This document shows, one piece after another, positions 1 to 7,488 of a DNA stretch of 37,251 nt (position 1 is its first letter; the number at the start of each line of letters is the position of its first letter). Source of the stretch: Patescibacteria group bacterium (GTDB taxonomy: Bacteria; Patescibacteriota; Minisyncoccia; Minisyncoccales; JANBVM01). Where the stretch lies: contig JANBVM010000006.1 in NCBI GenBank assembly GCA_024239015.1, positions 1 to 37,251 on the forward strand, in the 5' to 3' direction. Below the pieces are notes generated by a model. That model ran no database searches and was not told where the DNA came from. It saw only the letters and a list, made by a program, of their open reading frames with translations. The position numbers and the translations under genes are program-made.

Positions 1-1
1 A

Positions 2-85
2 AAATTCGATCAAGATGAATTTTCTAGTTTTTTACTACGACAAAAAGAGAGAGGTTCATTCTTTATTCCGACTAAAAAAGAATAG
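2..85 (+). CDS. C-terminal fragment of an unidentified protein, cut by the left edge
   Basis: An open frame enters from the left edge and ends at a TAG at 83-85, giving the last 27 residues of a protein (it ends FFIPTKKE). The composition is protein-like: charged, with phenylalanine and leucine spaced as in a small amphipathic fold. It lies on the plus strand, opposite to the large gene block that starts at 913, and is separated from it by the iteron region. It may be a flanking host gene or another gene of the element. The fragment is too short to name. Confidence 0.4.
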   Translation, partial: KFDQDEFSSFLLRQKERGSFFIPTKKE

Positions 86-290
86 TTGAAAAGATCTGAT
101 TTTTACTATCGGTGTTATTTTTTGCAAAATTAAAAAATCGAGATCTTATGATTAGCTTATTCAGAAGCAGATATTGATATTTGTAATCAAAATTGAGAAA
201 AATTTTTTAGAGAAAATTATTTTAGTCGTCTATCGATAATTTTGGACATTATAATGTCGCAAGTTATCTCGATTTTCCAGGTTTGTAGAA

Positions 291-349
291 ATCGATTTTA
301 TCTTGTAAAAATGCGATTTATCTTGTAAAAGTTCAATTTATCTTGTATT
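291..349 (-). repeat. Left iteron array, about three copies
   Basis: Three adjacent degenerate copies of ATTTATCTTGTAAAA, the reverse complement of the right-hand unit, spaced about 20-21 bp. The middle copy keeps the full core TGCGATTTATCTTGTAAAA. The outer copies diverge on the TGCG side and keep TTATCTTGTA. Confidence 0.75.
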
Positions 350-620
350 AAGAGTTCCAACCCACTCTCCACCAATGACATCGTTTCCTTATTTTGAGCC
401 TATAAGCTTACTTCTCTATAATAATAATAAATAAATTAAAAAAAAAAAAAAAAAATATAATATAACAAGAAAAGAAACGTTATAATCTCAATATAGGTTT
501 TTTTGAAATTTTTGCTGATTATTTTTTTCCCACTTAGGTCCCTAAGATTTCTTCTCACCAAAAACAGCAAATAAAAAACTGAAGTCTTTATGAAGTGAAA
601 AGGGTAAAGCAGTAGTCACA

Positions 621-731
621 ATACAAGATAAATCGCATTTTTACAAGATAAATCGCATTTTTACAAGATAAATCGCATTTTTACAAGGTAAATCGCATTT
701 TTACAAGGTAAAATCAAGTTTTACAGGATGA
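621..731 (+). repeat. Right iteron array, five and a half copies of a 20-bp unit
   Basis: Head-to-tail copies of TTACAAGATAAATCGCATTT start at 621, 641, 661, 681 and 701, with a partial copy at 721. The first four differ only by AGATA to AGGTA or by the first bases. The fifth and the partial copy decay towards the right end, as expected for the edge of an array. The 20-bp period puts the copies on about the same DNA face (two helical turns). Confidence 0.85.
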
Positions 732-874
732 TTTTGAGCTCTTAGGGTTGAACTGAACTAAAATGATTAACCAATAATCTCTGGAAAATAGGATAAGATG
801 ATGTTCACTCCCTATTTTAAATAATGGTTAATAATATAATTCTTTATGATTCGAAAATCTAGATTAAGCATAAT

Positions 875-908
875 TAAAAATCAAAAAATTTTAAAAAACC
901 AAAAAAGT
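875..908 (-). terminator. T-rich archaeal-type terminator after the left operon
   Basis: Read on the minus strand, the sequence just after the last gene of the left operon contains several runs of five to six T separated by short interruptions and has no strong hairpin. T-tract termination is typical of archaeal RNA polymerase. Confidence 0.4.
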
Positions 909-912
909 TTAC

Positions 913-1524
913 TCACTTTTGTGATGTCTTAGCTATTTTTAGATTGAAAGGAAAAAGCTTATTTTTATAACCAATCCACTTTCCTTGAAACTCAGGACAC
1001 TCTAATACTAATTCACTACTATGAAACGAGACTTGTTTGCTCCCAAGCTGGAAGTAATAAATATAATAATGAAATGACTGCTGCGGATCCTCTTGCCATC
1101 CATATGAAAATACTTTTCTCTCAATCTTATTTGCGATTTTTAAAGCCAATTCTAAAAATCCTTGCTTATCATTATACGCTTTTTGAATCGCTGAATACAT
1201 CCTATTTTCTTTAGCCCTGTTGTTGCGCTGAAATATATATTTTAAAATTTGTATCAATTGTGTCAGGGGATCTTTTCGATAAAATCGCGCTCTTTTTTCA
1301 AGGATTTTTTTCTTAAAATCTGCTCTTAATCGATTAAAATCATTCTCTAAAATCAGATAAGAATCTACATTCCGATATTTCCCATGCCATTTATAATTTA
1401 TATCCAGGATAAGATCTTTTTTTTTTGCTTGTTTTATAATTTGGCTGCTAAATTGATTAGGATAAAAATAATAAATGAAACCTACTTTCTTATAGTTTAA
1501 TTTCTGCTTTAAAAGAAATTTCAT
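913..1524 (-). CDS. Hypothetical protein, 203 aa, last gene of the left operon
   Basis: Starts at an ATG and shares no recognised motif. The N-terminal half is lysine-rich and helical. The C-terminal 60 residues are rich in Tyr, Phe and Trp (GWQEDPQQSFHYY, then GKWIGYKNKLFPF) and look like a compact beta-rich domain. There is no signal peptide or membrane segment. It lies 13 bp downstream of the 159-aa gene in the same direction and is probably co-transcribed with the MCM-to-iteron gene string. The basic charge would allow nucleic-acid binding, but nothing proves it. Confidence 0.6.
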   Translation of the reverse strand: MKFLLKQKLNYKKVGFIYYFYPNQFSSQIIKQAKKKDLILDINYKWHGKYRNVDSYLILENDFNRLRADFKKKILEKRARFYRKDPLTQLIQILKYIFQRNNRAKENRMYSAIQKAYNDKQGFLELALKIANKIERKVFSYGWQEDPQQSFHYYIYYFQLGSKQVSFHSSELVLECPEFQGKWIGYKNKLFPFNLKIAKTSQK

Positions 1525-1537
1525 CTAATCTAGCTAT

Positions 1538-2017
1538 TTAATATCTAATAATTTTCTTCTCTTTATTATCAAATGAAATATGTTCTATTCCATAATGTTG
1601 TAAGACAAATTTATAGCTATTAAAGTGAATACCATCTTTTTCCCCAATCCTTTTGGCATGATCTAAGCATCTTTTAAGTAAAAATTTTTTTAATAAATCT
1701 AAGAAGGCCTTATTTTTCTTCCTGATAATTGAATTCTTATCTGAGCTCAGGACCATAATTAGAGGCTTTAATATACTCGAAAATAAGTAACAATCACCAT
1801 TGAAAGAGATTTTTCCTTTATCTGGTAAAAGTTCTAATTGAAAGGTAAATTTCAATAATCCCTCTGTTGGATTTAAAGGAACAATAATAGGTGTTTCAAG
1901 GTTATAAGAATATTCAGTATTAATTGATGACCCTATTTTTACCCATTTCTCTACATGCTCGTCTTCAAATCGAAATTTTCCCACTGCCCATCTTACTTTT
2001 TTAGATTCTCCTTCCAA
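1538..2017 (-). CDS. Hypothetical protein, about 159 aa, TTG start set by a repeated ribosome-binding module
   Basis: I place the start at the TTG at 2017 because it follows AAGGAAGTGAGTGAA, the same stop/Shine-Dalgarno/start unit used by the two genes upstream. The frame is open to a TTG at 2035, but that codon lies upstream of the Shine-Dalgarno site. The first two-thirds alternate beta-like strands, with LLPDKGKISFNGD as a clear strand-turn-strand. A lysine-rich helical tail follows. No family is recognised. The upstream 75-aa gene stops one base before this start, so translation is probably coupled. Confidence 0.6.
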   Translation of the reverse strand: MEGESKKVRWAVGKFRFEDEHVEKWVKIGSSINTEYSYNLETPIIVPLNPTEGLLKFTFQLELLPDKGKISFNGDCYLFSSILKPLIMVLSSDKNSIIRKKNKAFLDLLKKFLLKRCLDHAKRIGEKDGIHFNSYKFVLQHYGIEHISFDNKEKKIIRY

Positions 2018-2032
2018 TTCACTCACTTCCTT
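2015..2032 (-). promoter_or_regulatory. Translation-coupling repeat, copy A
   Basis: AAGGAAGTGAGTGAATTG contains the last codons and TGA stop of the upstream gene, a GGAAGTGAG Shine-Dalgarno site and the TTG start of the next gene. Nearly identical units lie at 2244-2263, 2415-2432 and 2590-2608. Confidence 0.7.
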
Positions 2033-2246
2033 CAAATTTGAATTCTATATTCTTACCAACAACTATCCAATACCACTCTGTAGCCCATTTGGTATTTATA
2101 CCAATGTATTTCATTCTACAAAACACTACTCTAAATAAACTGCAAAAATATGTAGGTAGGTCTTTAATTTTCAAGCTTCTTTCTTTTAAATCTTTAATAA
2201 AGCATGATAACCATATTAATATAGCAAAATTCCTTTTTAGTTTCAA
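2019..2246 (-). CDS. Small hypothetical protein, 75 aa, TTG start
   Basis: It starts at a TTG placed by AAAGGAAGTGAGTGAGAA and ends with the same KGSE-like tail (FEGSE) as its upstream neighbours, because the stop codon lies inside the repeated ribosome-binding unit. It is basic at the N-terminus with Trp-rich hydrophobic patches and two cysteines in the middle. It has no known family. Its standing as a real gene rests on the conserved start and stop arrangement. Confidence 0.5.
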   Translation of the reverse strand: MKLKRNFAILIWLSCFIKDLKERSLKIKDLPTYFCSLFRVVFCRMKYIGINTKWATEWYWIVVGKNIEFKFEGSE

Positions 2247-2263
2247 TTCTCACTCACTTCCTT
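2244..2263 (-). promoter_or_regulatory. Translation-coupling repeat, copy B
   Basis: AAAGGAAGTGAGTGAGAATTG has the same layout as copy A with two extra bases between the stop and the TTG start. Confidence 0.7.
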
Positions 2264-2417
2264 TATTTAATTTTTTATAATTATCACATATATTTGCAAA
2301 TGATTGTATTTTATATTCTTTAAAAAATACCAATAATTCACTTCTCTTTTTTATTGTAAGATAAAAATAACAAATTCTACAATAAACACATTCATGGCAA
2401 CTCTTTTCTTTATCCAA
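2250..2417 (-). CDS. Small Cys-rich (zinc-finger-like) protein, 55 aa
   Basis: A short TTG-started frame fills the gap between the 57-aa and 75-aa genes. Near its N-terminus it carries CHECVYCRIC, four cysteines spaced CxxCxxCxxC, which suggests metal binding (zinc or Fe-S). The rest is Lys/Tyr-rich. It ends LNKGSE, like its neighbours. The start follows AAAGGAAGTGAGTGAA at the usual spacing, and the upstream stop is one base away. Its size and non-ATG start make it easy to miss. Confidence 0.6.
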   Translation of the reverse strand: MDKEKSCHECVYCRICYFYLTIKKRSELLVFFKEYKIQSFANICDNYKKLNKGSE

Positions 2418-2432
2418 TTCACTCACTTCCTT
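2415..2432 (-). promoter_or_regulatory. Translation-coupling repeat, copy C
   Basis: AAGGAAGTGAGTGAATTG is identical over its length to copy A. It sits at the 57-aa to 55-aa gene junction. Confidence 0.7.
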
Positions 2433-2592
2433 TATTTAGTTCTTCATCAAATATGGAGTCTTTTTCTTCTGGAACCCAAACATACCAACCTTTAAAATTA
2501 TCAAGATCAATTTTTTCCCCATCAACTTCTATTTCAATTTCATCAATACCAATTTCTCCGATTTTCAGTTCTTCTTCTCTTTCCTTTTCCAC
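2419..2592 (-). CDS. Small acidic protein, 57 aa
   Basis: A very acidic protein (EKEREEEL at the start, then alternating EIEIEVDGEKIDL) ending LNKGSE. The start is taken as the GTG at 2592 because it aligns with the TTG starts of the next genes in the unit AAAGGATGTGAGCGAAGTGG. A GTG at 2601 is possible but lies within the ribosome-binding site. Such acidic mini-proteins in mobile elements are sometimes DNA mimics or anti-defence factors. That is speculation here. Confidence 0.5.
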   Translation of the reverse strand: MEKEREEELKIGEIGIDEIEIEVDGEKIDLDNFKGWYVWVPEEKDSIFDEELNKGSE

Positions 2593-2608
2593 TTCGCTCA
2601 CATCCTTT
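2590..2608 (-). promoter_or_regulatory. Translation-coupling repeat, diverged copy D
   Basis: AAGGATGTGAGCGAAGTG aligns without gaps with copies A and C. It supports the GTG start at 2592. Here it does not include the upstream stop, which lies a few bases earlier. Confidence 0.55.
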
Positions 2609-2611
2609 AAA

Positions 2612-3418
2612 TTAACGGGGAATTTTAAATAAACAATATATCTTTTTTTTCCTGTTAAGCTTTAGACAATCTATGCATTCATTGCTTGAATAACCACAGA
2701 AACTATATGGGGCTACTGGTTCCGCTCGAAATCCTATTTCTGAACTATGAATAATTTCACCATGACCATGTATATGAGAATAATAAAATAAACCGTTTAA
2801 TGGGAGATTCTCTAAAATCTCATTCTTTGCGCGCGTCCAGTATAAGCCAGTACAAAAAGAATAGGCAAAAAGTATCTTATCTTTATGCATAAATTTGATA
2901 ATATCCCTCCTGGATTTGATTTTTTCTATATCAAATCGTAATTCCTTATCGATTCGTGCTATAGGGTTTCTTGTTCCATATTTTTTTAAAAAATAGTCTG
3001 AATTCCCCTTTAAAAAATAATAATTACCAATCTTCCTAAATTCGTTAATGATTAATTCAAAAGCAGTTTTAAGGTATTTGGTTGTTATAATTAGATTGAT
3101 ATCATCAACATGCTTTTTAAATTGATAATAATTCCTAATTTTAAAAATTTTATTTTCAAAATGTCCAATCACTTCTATTATAAAATAAGTTTCATCATTT
3201 TCAATTAGAACATCCTTTACGATAAAAGGAGTACGGAGCATACGCCAATACATTTTTATTTCTCCCTTATTATTATATGCACTCCGAATTAGCCCATAAT
3301 CCCCCATTTCAAAAAAATGATTATGCCTTTTATTACTCTTCCAGAGAATTCTAATATTTGTATTGTTTATTTTCGATTCTCTAAAGCTTTTTAACTTTTG
3401 AATCATTTCAGCATCCAA
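2612..3418 (-). CDS. Hypothetical protein, 268 aa, His/Cys-rich C-terminus
   Basis: No family is recognised. It is rich in Lys, Tyr and Phe, with beta-like stretches in the first half. The C-terminal 60 residues are better conserved-looking: SHIHGHGEIIHSSEIGF, then a cysteine group (CGYSSNECIDC) that could bind a metal. The TTG start at 3418 follows a weak GTGA site. It lies 85 bp after the MCM gene and is probably in the same operon. The histidine cluster plus EPVAPYSFC might be a metallo-hydrolase-like site, but the spacing fits no family I know. Confidence 0.6.
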   Translation of the reverse strand: MDAEMIQKLKSFRESKINNTNIRILWKSNKRHNHFFEMGDYGLIRSAYNNKGEIKMYWRMLRTPFIVKDVLIENDETYFIIEVIGHFENKIFKIRNYYQFKKHVDDINLIITTKYLKTAFELIINEFRKIGNYYFLKGNSDYFLKKYGTRNPIARIDKELRFDIEKIKSRRDIIKFMHKDKILFAYSFCTGLYWTRAKNEILENLPLNGLFYYSHIHGHGEIIHSSEIGFRAEPVAPYSFCGYSSNECIDCLKLNRKKKIYCLFKIPR

Positions 3419-3503
3419 TTTTTTTTCACTTTTGGTTCTGTTATTTTATAAAATATATTTCTAAGTTTTTAAAAAAATATTTATTAATCTTCGGACATTC
3501 ACC

Positions 3504-5924
3504 TTAAATCTTGGATTTTGAGGTTGATATTTTCAGTTTATTCCCTTCTTTGACAAAAGTCCCTTCTTTTATAAGGTCTCTAATTTGCTTTTCTATTAAT
3601 TCTTGAGTGAAGTTAAGATTTGTTTCTAATATTTGTATTATGCTGTCGTAGTCAAGAGCCTTTCTCTTATTATCCTTGAAAATTTCAGTTAATTTCTCAT
3701 TGATCTGATTAGAAACCCATTTTTCTTTAAGAAAATAAGTTGTTTTATTTTTCATAATATCAATGATATAACCCTGTCTATGAATAAAATCAATGTTTTG
3801 AGGATCTTCAAATAAAGCTTTATATTTAGTATTGGATTTATTGTTCTCCTTTCCAACGTAATCATATAACTTATATGGTTCAAGAGCTTCCTCTGGTGTT
3901 AGGGGAAAATAATGATTTCTAAGATATTCTTTTATAAAACGGACATGTTCCGAAATTGATATAAAATTATGTAATTCTGTAAGCATTTTAAAGCTAAGTT
4001 GGAAAATTTCATTAATGTTAATTATTCTTTCATCAGTTATAGCTATATTTTCATGAAAAGGTATAATTGTGTGTATTAAATGCTTTTTCAAAAATTCTAA
4101 ATCCCTTTCGTCAACAGTATCCTTTAGCTTTAATGCAGATATGGCCTTAATTATTTTTAGTAAAACAGCAAATTCTCTGGGTGTATTTATTTTTTTCACA
4201 TCTTTTAAATCTGTTATCGTATCATCAAGTTTCTCTACAATCTCAATCATTTTTTTTGGGAGTTTTATCCCTTCTGAATATAATCGTTTACTTTCAATAA
4301 GATAATTGAAGATATATTCATTAGAAACATCTTGGATGGGCGGCTTAAATAATCGTCTTCTAAGCGTTTTTTTGATTCTTTTTGATAATTTAGGAATTGC
4401 ATAATGCAAATCAAATCTATCTAAGATAGACTCTTGACCTTCTGGTAGACCAAGATTTTCATATAGTGGTTTACCATAATCATAAGCTTCCTTCTGCTCT
4501 TTATTTCCTTTATAATTCATTAACATTAATATAGCCGTTTCTGCAGGCGCATTTATGATCGTGCCATCCAAAGCTCTTGTAATTTTGCCAACTTCAAGAC
4601 ATTTCATTGATTCTAAAGAAGCTTCTTCTAAATATTGTGCTTCATCAATTACTAATAGTTTTCTTGAATAATAGGGGATTGCTCCTAATCGTTTTACTAA
4701 GTTTTTCTGATCACTAACTCGTTGTGATGTAGGAATTAAACCTTTGTTGGTAGTATCTTTCCCGCTTATTATTCCTACATTACTAATCCCTAAGATTTCT
4801 TGTAATGATTCTGCAATTGACGATTTAAACAAACCTCTATGCCCTCCAATTATCGAGTTTAACGTATTTCGCTTAGTTCCTCCATGCCTAAATGAGTCAC
4901 TCGTTATCCAGGCCAATACCATAATAATTTTTTCAATATAATACTCGTATATCTCTTTTGAATACGAGTGTATTGAATGGATTATTTTATCCTGATAATC
5001 AGGATCGTCATCAAAACGCTTATATATCGTTTTTAAGATATCCTTATCTAATTTTTTACTTTCCAACATTTTAATATCTAACACCTCAACATAATCAATA
5101 ATTTCATGATTATCTTTTTTTGAATCCAAATCGGAATAATCCAACTGGATGACACCAAGGATCTCAACTTCATCATTCGGGTTGAGTTCCTTAACTTTTT
5201 CATAGAAGTAGTCATAATTTTTCAAAGTATAACATACTTTCTCCCTTTCGGGGTTATTTTGATCCAGATCTCCAGCAACAAAATATCCGGCTTCAAACTT
5301 TTCCACTTGTTCTTTAATTAATTGAAAGTCTGAAGTTCCCTTTGCTTTACAGCTTCTTTTATTACAGAATTTAGGTTTTCTATATCTCCCCCGAAGCTTT
5401 GTTTCTTGGAGTATTTCAACATCCGCTCCGCACAATAAACACCTATAAGTGAGTTTAGTAGCAATATATTTTTTATGGAGTCCAAAATCCAAGAACCTGC
5501 ATCTTAAACGAACTAATTTCCCAATATAATCAACAAGACTTTTAGAGAATTCTGTAATCTCAGGTATAATCTCTTCGAATTCTGAAATATCTGGTATAAG
5601 AAGGATACCTTTAAATTGCTCCTTTTCTATTATTGTTTTAATCTCTTGATTAAACTTTAATTCTTCAATAATAATCTCATTTAATTCTTCACTGCATTTC
5701 TGAGTATTTTTACGATAATAATCAAATAACTCATCATCCTTGAAGTTCTTTAATAATATTCGTAAAATTGGGTAAGATTCACCCTTTAAAATCTGATTTT
5801 TTAAATTCTCAATGTATTCAGGACATTCAATTTTAAAATGAACTTTCATTATTTCAAATCGATTAAAATCAAACCCATTAGGATTTTCAGCTTCCTTATT
5901 CTTACTTTCTACTATTTTACTCAC
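3504..5924 (-). CDS. mcm: MCM-like replicative helicase, divergent, 806 aa
   Basis: An AAA+ helicase of the MCM family, expected to form a hexamer that unwinds the replication origin. Around residues 162-192 there is a zinc ribbon (CLLC, then CNKRSC). The ATPase core shows a Walker A-like IIGGHRGLFKSS (360-370), Walker B LLVIDEAQ (423-430), a sensor-1 Asn in MLMN (467-470) and the MCM arginine-finger motif SILDRFDL (499-506). A winged-helix-like C-terminus follows. The usual GDPGxxKS loop is changed to GGHRGLFKSS, so it is far from cellular MCM. The GTG start overlaps the stop of the TFB-like gene. It probably initiates or drives replication of the element. Confidence 0.88.
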   Translation of the reverse strand: MSKIVESKNKEAENPNGFDFNRFEIMKVHFKIECPEYIENLKNQILKGESYPILRILLKNFKDDELFDYYRKNTQKCSEELNEIIIEELKFNQEIKTIIEKEQFKGILLIPDISEFEEIIPEITEFSKSLVDYIGKLVRLRCRFLDFGLHKKYIATKLTYRCLLCGADVEILQETKLRGRYRKPKFCNKRSCKAKGTSDFQLIKEQVEKFEAGYFVAGDLDQNNPEREKVCYTLKNYDYFYEKVKELNPNDEVEILGVIQLDYSDLDSKKDNHEIIDYVEVLDIKMLESKKLDKDILKTIYKRFDDDPDYQDKIIHSIHSYSKEIYEYYIEKIIMVLAWITSDSFRHGGTKRNTLNSIIGGHRGLFKSSIAESLQEILGISNVGIISGKDTTNKGLIPTSQRVSDQKNLVKRLGAIPYYSRKLLVIDEAQYLEEASLESMKCLEVGKITRALDGTIINAPAETAILMLMNYKGNKEQKEAYDYGKPLYENLGLPEGQESILDRFDLHYAIPKLSKRIKKTLRRRLFKPPIQDVSNEYIFNYLIESKRLYSEGIKLPKKMIEIVEKLDDTITDLKDVKKINTPREFAVLLKIIKAISALKLKDTVDERDLEFLKKHLIHTIIPFHENIAITDERIININEIFQLSFKMLTELHNFISISEHVRFIKEYLRNHYFPLTPEEALEPYKLYDYVGKENNKSNTKYKALFEDPQNIDFIHRQGYIIDIMKNKTTYFLKEKWVSNQINEKLTEIFKDNKRKALDYDSIIQILETNLNFTQELIEKQIRDLIKEGTFVKEGNKLKISTSKSKI

Positions 5925-6294
5925 CCCGATAATATTTTAAATATCTACCAATTGCACTTTGAGATTTATTAAAAATATTTGAAATAAACCTTTGACTCTT
6001 ACAACAGGTAAGTTTCCTACAAGCATAATAAAGAGCTGCTGCAACCGTGAGGTCAATTCTTAGATACTTGTTCTTTTTATTGCCATTCTCTACCATTTGT
6101 ACTATTGTTTTTTCAGTTTCAAAAAAAAGGTCACTAAAAAAGTTTACTGAAAACTCCTGTTTTCGACCCAAAATAGGTTTTAGAAATTCATTCTTGATCA
6201 TTTCTCTATTTTCTTCTAAAAATCTTAATTTTTTATTGATATCCTTCTCAGAGAAATTAAAGTGTAATTGATTTCTATTAATTATTTCAGTCAA
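5917..6294 (-). CDS. TFIIB/TFB-like protein with one cyclin repeat, 125 aa
   Basis: Residues about 81-120 read DLTVAAALYYACRKL, then SQSAIGRYLKYY, matching the final helices of a TFIIB cyclin repeat, where VAAAxIYxACR is followed by a helix-turn-helix. Normal archaeal TFB is about 300 aa with a zinc ribbon, B-finger and two repeats. This protein has neither ribbon nor second repeat. The preceding 80 residues are helical. It could act as a promoter-selecting or dominant-negative TFB, or be an origin-recognition partner of the MCM gene it overlaps. The TTG at 6294 is preferred because it follows GAGGT at 9 bp. A TTG at 6300 is also in frame. Confidence 0.65.
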   Translation of the reverse strand: MTEIINRNQLHFNFSEKDINKKLRFLEENREMIKNEFLKPILGRKQEFSVNFFSDLFFETEKTIVQMVENGNKKNKYLRIDLTVAAALYYACRKLTCCKSQRFISNIFNKSQSAIGRYLKYYRGE

Positions 6295-6296
6295 TT

Positions 6297-7028
6297 TCAA
6301 TCAACCTCTATATTATTTTTTTTACAAAAATTCACAATTGAATCTTTTAGTCGAATTTTCTTCCTGATATCTTCAGGTAAAAGTTTTAAATCACTCAATA
6401 TTGATGCAATATTTTTTATAGAATGGTATTTATATTTTCTTCCTGTCATTATACCAATCCATATCGTTTCAGTACAGAACTTTTCTATTAATTCTATTAC
6501 CCAAATCGGTGTTTTATCAAGAAAGGGTTCTACAGAAACGCTTGTATTCCATCCTTTACGATATGCATATTCTAAGCAGATTATTCTTTCAGATATGAAA
6601 GGGGCTTCTTTTTCCCACTTTACTGCTGTAGAATCCCATTTTGATGTTATAGTAAATCTAAATAAAATTCGTTCCTGGTAATTTTCTAATGCTTTACAGA
6701 GCTTTTTAATACATTCAATATTCGGCTTAGAAACAATTAGAAGCTTATTATTAGTTTCTTTAAGTAATCGTAATAGAAATTTAATGCAGGTATCGACATT
6801 CTCGGTTGTAATATCGTGAGAGGTTGGAAACATTACAACACCCCAATTATATAAACGCTGATTAAAAGCTCTTTCATTAAATTCCATATTAATCCAATCA
6901 TCTTTCTTTTTCCAACCGAAGTGATTACCGATTCTCTTCGCATAACAATACTCACAGTTATTAGGACATCCCTTATAGATATTTAATTCCTTATCACACC
7001 ATTCTTGAGTTCCTGAAGTTTTATTCAT
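6297..7028 (-). CDS. Three-cysteine radical-SAM-type protein, DUF5131 (phage Gp37-like) family
   Basis: The N-terminus has KGCPNNCEYCYAKR (Cys 21, 25, 28), the CxxxCxxC 4Fe-4S/S-adenosylmethionine signature of radical-SAM enzymes. Downstream VSVEPFLD matches the SVEP motif I associate with the phage/plasmid DUF5131 group and the related spore-photoproduct-lyase-like proteins. The substrate is unknown. Its place between replication genes and a ParB/methyltransferase cluster suggests a role on nucleic acid, possibly base modification or repair. It overlaps the upstream 72-aa gene by 8 bp and the TFB-like gene follows directly. Confidence 0.75.
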   Translation of the reverse strand: MNKTSGTQEWCDKELNIYKGCPNNCEYCYAKRIGNHFGWKKKDDWINMEFNERAFNQRLYNWGVVMFPTSHDITTENVDTCIKFLLRLLKETNNKLLIVSKPNIECIKKLCKALENYQERILFRFTITSKWDSTAVKWEKEAPFISERIICLEYAYRKGWNTSVSVEPFLDKTPIWVIELIEKFCTETIWIGIMTGRKYKYHSIKNIASILSDLKLLPEDIRKKIRLKDSIVNFCKKNNIEVD

Positions 7029-7239
7029 TTAGCTTTATCTCCCATTTCTCATGGTTTTTAATAGACATTTTATAACATTCACCATCAAAAACAAAATCGT
7101 TAAGAATCCTCTTTATTTGTCTATTCTTTGCTCTCTGTATAAGGATATGACATGGCTCTACTTTCTCCCAGTAATCCTTTTCAGTTAACACTCCTTCTTT
7201 AATCGCTGCTTTCCAATAGGAAGGTATTTCTCTACTCAT
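7021..7239 (-). CDS. Small hypothetical protein, 72 aa
   Basis: A basic, Trp/Lys-rich protein without a recognised domain. Overlaps of 8 bp on both sides place it firmly in the operon between the zinc-ribbon and radical-SAM genes. The middle (IQRAKNRQIKRILNDF) is a basic helix that could touch nucleic acid. Confidence 0.6.
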   Translation of the reverse strand: MSREIPSYWKAAIKEGVLTEKDYWEKVEPCHILIQRAKNRQIKRILNDFVFDGECYKMSIKNHEKWEIKLNE

Positions 7240-7477
7240 GATCTTTCTCCGACAGATATTTCTCTATTTCATCTGATACTACTTTTACAGCATATTTATT
7301 AGGACTATTCCCTAATGCTCTTTTAATAGATTTTAAAACGTCAAGGAACTCCCGTGTCAAGCCCGTTGCGTCGGACGGACGCTTTTCATAACAGCTATTA
7401 CATACTAATTTTATATAAGATGGTATAGCTCGATATATTTCTCCGCATATATTACATCGTACTTGATCTTCACTCAT
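7232..7477 (-). CDS. Zinc-ribbon mini-protein, 81 aa
   Basis: Two CxxC pairs (CNICGEIYR and CNSCYEKR) at residues 8-11 and 26-29 form a classic treble-clef or zinc-ribbon unit, followed by a helical tail (VLKSIKRALG, then VVSDEIEKYL). Such proteins are common in archaeal viruses and plasmids as nucleic-acid or protein-binding adaptors. It starts at an ATG and overlaps the 72-aa gene. Confidence 0.65.
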   Translation of the reverse strand: MSEDQVRCNICGEIYRAIPSYIKLVCNSCYEKRPSDATGLTREFLDVLKSIKRALGNSPNKYAVKVVSDEIEKYLSEKDHE

Positions 7478-7488
7478 TCTTTATCCTC

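Larger units (their letters stand above)
291..731. other. Candidate replication origin with two opposed iteron arrays
   Basis: This gene-free region has a left array (about 291-349) and a right array (621-731) of the same 20-bp unit in opposite orientation. Between them, around 421-475, lies an AT-only stretch including a run of 19 A. Two inverted iteron sets flanking an easily melted tract is a common layout for plasmid and viral origins. An MCM-like helicase is encoded 3 kb away, and the whole minus-strand operon ends towards this site. The origin role is inference. A multi-operator control region is the main alternative. Confidence 0.5.

Noticed and set aside
621-731. CRISPR array
   Set aside because: The 20-bp units are directly adjacent with no spacers, and no cas gene is present.
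6268-6681. A 137-aa plus-strand frame
   Set aside because: It is the shadow of the radical-SAM and TFB-like genes on the minus strand; it has Ser/Phe-rich low-information composition and no ribosome-binding site.
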